The notes beneath the pieces are model-generated. The model ran no database searches. It was not told the origin of the DNA and saw only the letters and a program-made list of their open reading frames with translations. A program made the position numbers and the translations under genes. From assembly GCF_010645075.1 (NCBI RefSeq), contig NZ_JAADZV010000005.1:310001-374000 (forward strand): 64,000 bases of DNA, written 5' to 3'. This stretch comes from Flavobacterium limi (GTDB lineage Bacteria; Bacteroidota; Bacteroidia; Flavobacteriales; Flavobacteriaceae). Position 1 is the first letter of the stretch; each line of letters opens with the position of its first letter. This document shows positions 17,289-23,453 of this stretch, one piece after another.

Positions 17289-17427
17289 GCCAGTAACACA
17301 CGCTACAAGCAAGCTGGACATTTGGCTGAATTTAAAGATGGTTTTGTATTTTTGGGAAGTTTTGGCAAATCCGAAAATAGGGCTTAATTTAGTCCCAGCC
17401 TGCCTGTAGCGCAAGAACGTTGTAAAC
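17289..17427. repeat. Cassette site F (attC-like, 139 bp)
   Basis: Outer boxes are GCCAGTAAC (17289-17297) and GTTGTAAAC (17419-17427). The inner stem pairs CGCTACAAGCAAGCTGG with 17395-17411 at 15 of 17 positions. If the two mismatched bases at the stem foot are counted, the spacers are again 1 and 5 bases. The core (GAATTTAAAGATGGTTTTGT, then GGCAAATCCGAAAATAGGGC) is shared with B, C and D. Confidence 0.68.
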
Positions 17428-17448
17428 CTACACAGCAAAACAACTGAA

Positions 17449-17877
17449 ATGAATAAGATAGAAGATAGCAGTTTTAAAAGACTTGTTGGTGTTTGGAAAA
17501 CCACAGGTGATATAAAATCAGGGCAAGAAAACCTGAAATTAATCGGTATTGACACTTATGAGCTGATACTTGACGGAAATTACATTTTACACAAGGCAGA
17601 TGTAAAAATGGGAGACGAAAGGAGCGGAACTTTTGAAATCATTAAGTTAGACAATTCATTTAACAAAGCAATAATGCAATACTTCAATACCAAAGGCGAA
17701 GACGGCATAATGCGAAGTTCTATAATCAACAATGAGTTCAGAATTGAAGGAAATGGTTTGAAATTTAATGGAACAATCAATGAAGAAAACACAAAAATCA
17801 ATGGCAAATGGTCTATTCAAACAGAAAATGAAGAATGGACAGACTTTATTGATTTAAATCTTGACAAACAATTATAA
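17449..17877 (+). CDS. Cassette 6 gene: small lipocalin/DUF1579-like protein
   Basis: A 142-residue cytoplasmic protein starting 30 bases after the GTTGTAAAC boundary. The SSFKRLVGVWKTTGDIK opening and repeated beta strands (FEIIKLDNSFNKAIMQYFNT, NGKWSIQTENEEWTDFIDL) resemble DUF1579 or lipocalin-like stress proteins that bind small ligands. No signal peptide is present. Its stop is followed directly by TATAAC, a weak remnant of a 3' box (7 of 9 bases against its own start), after which no right arm can be found; the array appears truncated here. Confidence 0.65.
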   Translation: MNKIEDSSFKRLVGVWKTTGDIKSGQENLKLIGIDTYELILDGNYILHKADVKMGDERSGTFEIIKLDNSFNKAIMQYFNTKGEDGIMRSSIINNEFRIEGNGLKFNGTINEENTKINGKWSIQTENEEWTDFIDLNLDKQL

Positions 17878-18201
17878 CTGGGACACGGCCGTAATCTAAA
17901 AACAATACATATTGAGCAAAGTATAGCTCTTGTTCCTGTATGGCCATTTTGGGCTTCATGCAGATGAGCTTTCATATTTGGCTTATGATCTACAGTTTCT
18001 ACCAGTTGAGTATAAACAAAATATAAAGAACAGAGACTAGTTTGAAAAGGAATATCCATCAACCAGAGTTTATTATATTTTGAACTGTTTTTCCTCTTTA
18101 ACAAAATTTTTATTCTGAAACAGACATTAATTACTATTTTCGTTCAACAGAAATACTCGTTTCACAACAGAAAAATTAGTACTTACAATAAACAATATAC
18201 A
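17878..18201. other. Gene-free stretch after the cassette array
   Basis: This 324-bp AT-rich stretch holds no convincing plus-strand gene. A 95-codon minus-strand frame covers part of it but overlaps the end of the cassette 6 gene and has no recognisable domain. No intact cassette site was found; the next gene's promoter probably lies at its right end. Confidence 0.5.
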
Positions 18202-19122
18202 ATGAATAGTGGTAACTCAAAATTCACAAAAGATGAAGACAACAACAATGTATGGTTGTCTAAGGAAAGCCAACATGAATTTAATTTTACAGATTACGGC
18301 ATAATACCTACTGTACTTGACAGTGAAGCTGAGGTTGGCAAGGCAATGTTAAATGAGCTTTACAGCACAGCAGCATCAAAAGAGGGAGATATTAATATTG
18401 CACTTTTGGGTGGGAGAGGAGCTCAGGAGTTACATCGTTTGCTTGGTGATTTAGCTAAATCTACAGAACAGGATGACCTGCTCGCCAGACTGAATGTGTT
18501 TACTCAGGATGCACTTGCTCCTTTAAGTATGAATAATGGTTTTAGTTTTGTCAGGGATTTTGAGCGTATTTTAGGTGATGCTTTTTTTAAAAAAATAAAG
18601 AGCTTTACACCAATGCAAACAGATACAAAAGATTTAGAATCAGCACTTATAGGGTATTTGACTAAATTGGAAGAGTTAGGTGGTTTGGATATATTTTTTA
18701 TAGGTCATGGACCGGAAGAAAATCAGGCATCACACCTTGCTTATATTAAACCTTTCTCAGGAGCGAAGCCTCATCATATTGCAGGGATAATCCCAATATC
18801 CAGTAGTATTTTGGAGCATCACATTAGCAAGTTTAAAGCGGGAGGAAGCCTTGTAAATGAAAGTGATGAAAAGGAATGCCGATCTGCAGAGTATATTCTC
18901 ACTTTAGGACCGGCTGCGATATTACAAGCCAGAAAGATCGTCCAGTCTGTAGTAGATGCTGGTTCTGCTCCTGCTAAAATTCAAACGTATTCTAAGGTGC
19001 TTAATACAGCCCTGAGTTCAGATAAAAATGAAGCGTTATTGCAATTAAATACAAATCCGGGGTTATGGATAAGATTACATCCTAATACTAAATCTTTTGT
19101 ACTGCCTAATTTAGGGTTGTAA
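18202..19122 (+). CDS. NagB/6-phosphogluconolactonase-like sugar-phosphate isomerase fold protein
   Basis: The 306-residue cytoplasmic protein has the order of the glucosamine-6-phosphate isomerase/6-phosphogluconolactonase fold: a first Rossmann loop (IALLGGRGAQELHRLL), a central FTQDALAPL segment, and IFFIGHGPEENQASHLAYI where true enzymes have the GxGxDGHxAS loop. The Asp and spacing of that loop are altered, so catalytic identity is doubtful. The C-terminal ILTLGPAAILQARKIV helix is kept. It sits inside the accessory island before site G. It may be a sugar-phosphate sensor or a divergent deaminase. Confidence 0.6.
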   Translation: MNSGNSKFTKDEDNNNVWLSKESQHEFNFTDYGIIPTVLDSEAEVGKAMLNELYSTAASKEGDINIALLGGRGAQELHRLLGDLAKSTEQDDLLARLNVFTQDALAPLSMNNGFSFVRDFERILGDAFFKKIKSFTPMQTDTKDLESALIGYLTKLEELGGLDIFFIGHGPEENQASHLAYIKPFSGAKPHHIAGIIPISSSILEHHISKFKAGGSLVNESDEKECRSAEYILTLGPAAILQARKIVQSVVDAGSAPAKIQTYSKVLNTALSSDKNEALLQLNTNPGLWIRLHPNTKSFVLPNLGL

Positions 19123-19140
19123 TATTAGAAGAAATTTCAT

Positions 19141-19227
19141 AGCCATTTAGAGCAGGTTCACTATCATTCCAGTGGTAATCCGAATTATTAGTTTAATTTA
19201 ATTTATCCCAAACCTGCTGTAATGGCT
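19141..19227. repeat. Diverged cassette-like site G
   Basis: AGCCATT (19141-19147) and AGCAGGTT (19151-19158) pair with AATGGCT (19221-19227) and AACCTGCT (19211-19218). The right half (AATCCGAA, TTTAATTTAA, CCCAAACC) resembles sites B and D. The 1/5-base spacing and the GTT box are not preserved, so this is a distant or decayed member of the same family, 18 bases after the preceding stop. Confidence 0.5.
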
Positions 19228-19257
19228 GTAAATTACTAGAATTTTAAAAAATTACAG

Positions 19258-20166
19258 ATGAGAACATTCTTTTTAATAATTACATTATTTTGTTTGCAAA
19301 AAATATTTGCTGACCAACCCAGAATGACATATTCTTTTAAAAGTCCAAATTTAAGATTTGAGTTAAAACCTTGTGATACTATATTTTCAGATAAAAAAGT
19401 CTACACTGATTCAATTTATGATTCTAAAACAAAAACTTATTATGTATCGTCGTATTCATATCCTGACAGATATTATTGGGGGTTATATGATTTACAAACT
19501 AAACAAAAACTTTATACAATAAAAAATGACAGTTTGTTTATAGAAATGAAAACCGCTGTGATTTCTGATGATGGGCAAAATGTTGTTTTTATTGATGATT
19601 ATTCGGGCGGTTTTGCCTTTAAAGGAATAGAAATTATGACCTTTTATGAAAAAGACAACCTAATAAAAAGCCTTAAACTGGGTGAGTTAATTCAGAACCT
19701 GTGTGCTGTAACTTATTCTGTAAGTCACATGACATGGTGTTCAAGTAATTTTGAATTCAATGACAAAAAGGAAATAACACTAGAGACTTTTGAATTTTAT
19801 AAATATACATTTAATAAAAATGGAGAATTAATTGAGAAGCAAAGTGATGAATTATTTCAAACTGATAATACATTAGCCGTTGGAGAAATAAAAAGAAAAG
19901 GCAGAAATAAATATAGTGTGAAAGTTAACTTTTGTATAAGAGGAAAACTAAAACCGGATGAGATTTTAGAAATAGAATGTAACGACCGTGAAATGAAAAA
20001 GCTTTACGGAAAATTATATGGTTTTTTGAAATCGAAAAATAAAGCAATGACGAAAGAATTCACGCGAACATTTTTAATAAAAGACTCAAAAATTCAAAAA
20101 GCAAATTTTCCGATTCCCAACTACAACTCCAGAAACTACTGTAATGCTTTAAATTCACAAGAATAA
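19258..20166 (+). CDS. Hypothetical secreted protein
   Basis: A 302-residue protein with a signal peptide of about 18 residues (MRTFFLIITLFCLQKIFA). The mature part is rich in Tyr, Lys and beta strands (YYVSSYSYPDRYYWGLYDLQ, VISDDGQNVVFIDDYSGG), a bit like single blades of a propeller. Four Cys residues are scattered through the mature part. I recognise no family. It follows site G and may be cargo of a further decayed cassette. Confidence 0.6.
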   Translation: MRTFFLIITLFCLQKIFADQPRMTYSFKSPNLRFELKPCDTIFSDKKVYTDSIYDSKTKTYYVSSYSYPDRYYWGLYDLQTKQKLYTIKNDSLFIEMKTAVISDDGQNVVFIDDYSGGFAFKGIEIMTFYEKDNLIKSLKLGELIQNLCAVTYSVSHMTWCSSNFEFNDKKEITLETFEFYKYTFNKNGELIEKQSDELFQTDNTLAVGEIKRKGRNKYSVKVNFCIRGKLKPDEILEIECNDREMKKLYGKLYGFLKSKNKAMTKEFTRTFLIKDSKIQKANFPIPNYNSRNYCNALNSQE

Positions 20167-20322
20167 GAAAAAAGCATGCAGCAGATTAAAAATCGGGGGG
20201 TACGGACAAGCCACTCTGAAACTAACTATATTTTGCGAGGGATTAAAACATTATATAGTTAATTATGTAATTTTCAAATGCTAAATTGCATTCTAATAGA
20301 ATTTTTTGGAGCGAAAGATTTC

Positions 20323-21213
20323 TTAAGAAATAATTTCAAGCTTATATCCTTTGCTTCGAATATTAACAATTTTAACCTTCGGATCAATTTCCAGTTTTTT
20401 TCTAAGTTTTGATATGAACATATCCAGACTACGCCCGACAATAATGCCCTCATCTTCCCAGATCTCTTTTTGCAGCCGGCTTCTCTCTATGGTCTCGTTG
20501 GGAGATAATGCAAAAATGAGCAATACACGGGTTTCTGTAACGGTTAAGTCTATTATGTTATCATCTATAATGAGCTTCTTGTTTTTGGCATCAAATATTA
20601 TCGAACCCAAAGTCAGCATATCATTATTTTGATTACCGGGCACTGATTTTCCGGGTTTAAATGTTCTAAAAAAAATAAAGCCCACAAGCGCTAAAAAAGG
20701 AAGACTCCCCAAAAGATATTTGTTTTTAATTGTTTTTATACCTGTCGTTTTAAATTTAATGTTGATCATATAACATGCTCTGGGCTGCTTTCTGCCAATA
20801 CACGTTACGATATCATCTTTTTTATTTTTGGATATAGCGTATCCATACGCTACACTAGAGTTATCACAGTTCAGGACATTAACAACATAATCATCTACAA
20901 GCGGGTCTTTCGCCAGTAAACGTCGGGTAGTATTTACAAGGAAGTCCGGTTGAAAAGTTAGCTCATTCTCAAACCTGATCTGATACTCATTTTCAGCAAT
21001 CTTTTTTAAAGGAAGTACTCTGGATGTACTGTCACCCGACTTTAGAAGTAGTTCATGTCCGATCCTTCGGAGCAAAACCTCCCTTCTGGAGATAACAAAA
21101 TCCCTCTTGTCCTCCATATTGAAGGCCACACAGATTACACATACAAAAAAGAGTAATAGTAATCCAAACATATATTTGTGTTTTCCAAAGAGAAGGTTTT
21201 GACTAATATGCAT
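20323..21213 (-). CDS. Membrane-anchored winged-helix transcription regulator (CadC/ToxR-like in reverse order)
   Basis: The 296-residue protein has a first TM helix (residues ~14-31), an extracytoplasmic domain (~32-165) with Cys116, Cys138 and Cys147, a second TM helix (~166-183), and an OmpR/PhoB-type winged helix at the C terminus (~199-294: LTVTETRVLLIFAL, RSLDMFISKLRKKL, IVNIRSKGYKLEI). CadC and ToxR have the DNA-binding domain at the N terminus, so the order is reversed here. It lacks a receiver domain, so it probably senses an envelope signal directly. It is divergent from a small secreted-protein gene with a repeated motif between them, a likely operator. Confidence 0.82.
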   Translation of the reverse strand: MHISQNLLFGKHKYMFGLLLLFFVCVICVAFNMEDKRDFVISRREVLLRRIGHELLLKSGDSTSRVLPLKKIAENEYQIRFENELTFQPDFLVNTTRRLLAKDPLVDDYVVNVLNCDNSSVAYGYAISKNKKDDIVTCIGRKQPRACYMINIKFKTTGIKTIKNKYLLGSLPFLALVGFIFFRTFKPGKSVPGNQNNDMLTLGSIIFDAKNKKLIIDDNIIDLTVTETRVLLIFALSPNETIERSRLQKEIWEDEGIIVGRSLDMFISKLRKKLEIDPKVKIVNIRSKGYKLEIIS

Positions 21214-21222
21214 ATTGTCAGG

Positions 21223-21256
21223 TTTTTATTTACAAAGTTTACATTTTTATTTACAA
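21223..21256. promoter_or_regulatory. Candidate operator: two 13-bp direct repeats 21 bp apart
   Basis: TTTTTATTTACAA occurs at 21223-21235 and 21244-21256, start to start 21 bp, two helical turns. A third TTTACA lies between them. The repeats begin 10 bases upstream of the regulator's start codon, and winged-helix regulators commonly bind direct repeats on one DNA face. Confidence 0.5.
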
Positions 21257-21287
21257 TCCAAATCCCTTCAGTTGAAAAATATCAAAT

Positions 21288-21295
21288 TAATTTTG
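21288..21295 (+). promoter_or_regulatory. Probable -7 box for the secreted protein gene
   Basis: TAATTTTG matches TAnnTTTG and lies 57 bases before the start codon at 21353. No well-spaced TTG -33 element is seen, which would fit a promoter that needs an activator such as the adjacent regulator. Confidence 0.45.
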
Positions 21296-21352
21296 CTTCA
21301 CAAACTTTAAAAAGTGAGATAAAACTATGTTATTAATTAAACTTTCAAAATT

Positions 21353-21934
21353 ATGAAAAAAATAATTTATGTACTGATCTTACCTCTGGTTGTGGTAAGC
21401 GGATTGGTATTTAGCTTGGATTTGTTCGCCAAAAGCCCTGGTGCCAATCATGAAATTAAAAATCAAACTTCTAAAAATTCAATCCCAAAGCCCCTCTCTA
21501 CTGCTGAAAAGAAAGCTGGATTGAAAAAATGGGAGGCTACCCCTGATGGTATAATGTTTAAAAAATGGGAAGCGTCTCCTGCAGGTAAAAAAGTGTATGC
21601 AGCTGAAGCTAAAATAAGAAAGTCTATTAAGGAGTATTCTGATATTGAGGCGGTTATTACTTCTCTTTCCCTTCCGCCAGATTCACGATTAGGTTTTGGA
21701 GTGATGGTCAGAATTAATAATGAAGATTATATTCTTGCTTTTGGACCGAAAAAGTCTGGTGAAAATAATGAATTTGAGAAATTATATAGCCTGAAAGTCA
21801 ACGACAAAATAATTATAAAAAGCCATAGTGTATCGCACGCGCCCAAGTATTCATATCCAATTGTATCGGGCGACTACGTAGAACGAAATAATAAAACAAT
21901 TTATAAACGTACACCTCGCAAAGGAGGCTGCTAA
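21353..21934 (+). CDS. Hypothetical exported protein with KKWEA(T/S)P repeat
   Basis: A 193-residue protein with an N-terminal export signal or anchor (~residues 4-24). Residues 58-80 contain a near-duplicate KKWEATPDG / KKWEASPAGKK motif, helical and basic. The C-terminal half forms a small beta domain (DYILAFGPKKSG, LYSLKVNDKIIIKSHSVSHA) of the OB-fold or heavy-metal-binding look, ending in a Cys. It is transcribed away from the membrane regulator and is its likely target. I do not recognise the family. Confidence 0.65.
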   Translation: MKKIIYVLILPLVVVSGLVFSLDLFAKSPGANHEIKNQTSKNSIPKPLSTAEKKAGLKKWEATPDGIMFKKWEASPAGKKVYAAEAKIRKSIKEYSDIEAVITSLSLPPDSRLGFGVMVRINNEDYILAFGPKKSGENNEFEKLYSLKVNDKIIIKSHSVSHAPKYSYPIVSGDYVERNNKTIYKRTPRKGGC

Positions 21935-21956
21935 GTAAAAAATTGCGAGATGCATT

Positions 21957-21988
21957 AAAAGGCGAAGCATTTTTAGATTCGCCTTTTT
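21957..21988. terminator. Bidirectional terminator between convergent genes
   Basis: AAAAGGCGAA and TTCGCCTTTT form a 10-bp stem around an 11-base loop with A and T runs on either side, so it can work for the plus-strand gene before it and the minus-strand gene after it. Confidence 0.8.
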
Positions 21989-22005
21989 AGTTGACTCTAA
22001 CTACT

Positions 22006-23208
22006 TTAAAATAAGGTATAGCCCAAGATTATAGAAGTTGTTTTATAATCTGAATTCCAAAAAGGATACTCTTTTAAAACATTTCTGCTTGAGTTATACC
22101 TCGCTTCTATACTATATTTGTCAAATAATTTGTAGCCAATTCCAAAACTGAAATTACCATCAGTATCAAAATCTCTGGTAAACACACCTGGGCGATCCTT
22201 CATTGAAAATTCGACTCTTGATTTTAGAGTCAATTCATATATATAAGAGGCATTAATAAAAATTTTTGAATTCTTATTAAGAAAAAAATAATGCCTGATT
22301 CCCATAGGGATTTCGATTGATGAATATTTAGCTTCTGCAATTAATTCTCCGCCAATTCTAACATCATATTCATTTGTCATTTTAACATTAAAATTTTGAT
22401 AAGTAGGTTCGATTATAACAGCCCATTTGTTTTTATTGAAGGGTAAAATAAATTCTGTTTCAATCCCCAAACCAAAACTCATTTTTTTTCCAAAATCAGT
22501 GTTTTCATAATTTGCTGTCTGACTTTCTATAGTTAAAGAAGAATTATTTATCCGTGGTCTTAAGTTTAAATTGAATACGTTTCTTTTTGATCGTTGTTTT
22601 GTTACATAATCGATAAAATCAGCATTACTACATTTATTGTATTCACCGAATAATTTAATTAAACTGTTTTTTTGATAATTTAATTTTGAAAGAGCATCCA
22701 TAGTAATGTCTTGACATTTTAAATTTTGCCATAATTGAATTCGAAATTGATTATCAGTATTTTTGTAGCTTTTGAATATGAGCTGTTCAATATTGGTATT
22801 ATTAACATTGTAAAAAAACTTTTTGAAGTTTCCGCCCTCATACAAATTAGCTTTTCCTTCTACCAAAACTTTTAAAAAAATCTGCACCATATTAAACTCG
22901 GGGTTTTTATCTGAACTTAATTCATTAAGATTTTCACTTGAGATATCAATCTGAACTATTGCCCTGATGTATTTTATGGTATTATATATTCCGAATTCTT
23001 TTACAGATTGGATGCCAATTGTTTTTATTTCTTTATTATCTGATAATTTATATTTTAAATCAGTTGGATTACTGCTCCAATCATTGTTTTTAATGTAACA
23101 TTCAGTTTTTTGTCCTGAATTATCAATATAATAGCCTTTTTCAAAGGAGATTTGGGAATAACAATTAATAGTTAAAATTACTGCAAAAAAAAGTAATAGT
23201 TTCTTCAT
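22006..23208 (-). CDS. Outer-membrane beta-barrel protein (PorT/OMP_b-brl family-like)
   Basis: A signal peptide of about 18 residues (ending NCYSQ) precedes a mixed domain (~20-200) rich in Lys and Asn, then a beta-barrel region (~210-400) with paired amphipathic strands (MSFGLGIETEFILP, WAVIIEPTYQNFNV, SIEIPMGIRHYFFL) and a final strand ending in Phe (TTSIILGYTLF). This matches small flavobacterial eight-to-ten-strand barrels of unknown function. It is monocistronic and convergent with the preceding gene. Role not known. Confidence 0.7.
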   Translation of the reverse strand: MKKLLLFFAVILTINCYSQISFEKGYYIDNSGQKTECYIKNNDWSSNPTDLKYKLSDNKEIKTIGIQSVKEFGIYNTIKYIRAIVQIDISSENLNELSSDKNPEFNMVQIFLKVLVEGKANLYEGGNFKKFFYNVNNTNIEQLIFKSYKNTDNQFRIQLWQNLKCQDITMDALSKLNYQKNSLIKLFGEYNKCSNADFIDYVTKQRSKRNVFNLNLRPRINNSSLTIESQTANYENTDFGKKMSFGLGIETEFILPFNKNKWAVIIEPTYQNFNVKMTNEYDVRIGGELIAEAKYSSIEIPMGIRHYFFLNKNSKIFINASYIYELTLKSRVEFSMKDRPGVFTRDFDTDGNFSFGIGYKLFDKYSIEARYNSSRNVLKEYPFWNSDYKTTSIILGYTLF

Positions 23209-23453
23209 TGGGGTTTAAACGTTAGTTAATAGTTTTATATAAGAGTAAATAATATAAGTAATAATGCGAAGCCTTAAATGTTTATCATAGCCAAATATAG
23301 AAAAGTTTGCCATGAATTACGCTTGTAAAGCGCAACTTCTACATTAAGTTTAATTACATTTTTTATTTACTTTTTATTTAGAATGCTTAAAAATAATTTG
23401 GTAGCATTGGCATTATTACATAATTTCGCGCCTGTAAATTAAAAAAATCAGAT

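Larger units (their letters stand above)
14331..17427. mobile_element. Array of attC-like gene cassettes without integrase
   Basis: Five consecutive units start at 14331, 15046, 15891, 16583 and 17117, and a sixth starts at 17419. The first four each hold one short plus-strand gene whose stop lies 7-8 bases before a foldable site of 127-138 bp; the fifth has no intact gene. In each of the five units the first ~15 bases are repeated as inverse complement at the unit's own 3' site (GTTAGTGGC with GCCACTAAC, GTTGGTGGC with GCCACCAAC, GTTGGCGGT with ACCGCCAAC, TTTAGCAGT with ACTGCTGAC, GTTACTGGC with GCCAGTAAC). That is what circular cassettes joined by site-specific recombination would leave. 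No integrase or transposase gene is in the window. The core box differs from the integron RYYYAAC/GTTRRRY form, so this is either a divergent cluster of attC-like sites or a separate system. Confidence 0.7.

Noticed and set aside
14331..17427. Classical integron or CRISPR array
   Set aside because: No integrase gene or attI is present and the boxes do not fit RYYYAAC/GTTRRRY. For CRISPR, the repeats are too long, are separated by genes and show no spacers.
14910..17430. Cassette sites as ordinary terminators
   Set aside because: Stems are split by fixed asymmetric bulges, loops exceed 70 bases and no T-run follows the right arm. Own-unit pairing of the boxes is not explained by termination.
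17817..18104. 95-codon minus-strand frame (KYNKLWLMDIPFQ...)
   Set aside because: It overlaps the end of the cassette 6 gene and shows no recognisable family; it could be part of a decayed gene but cannot be supported.
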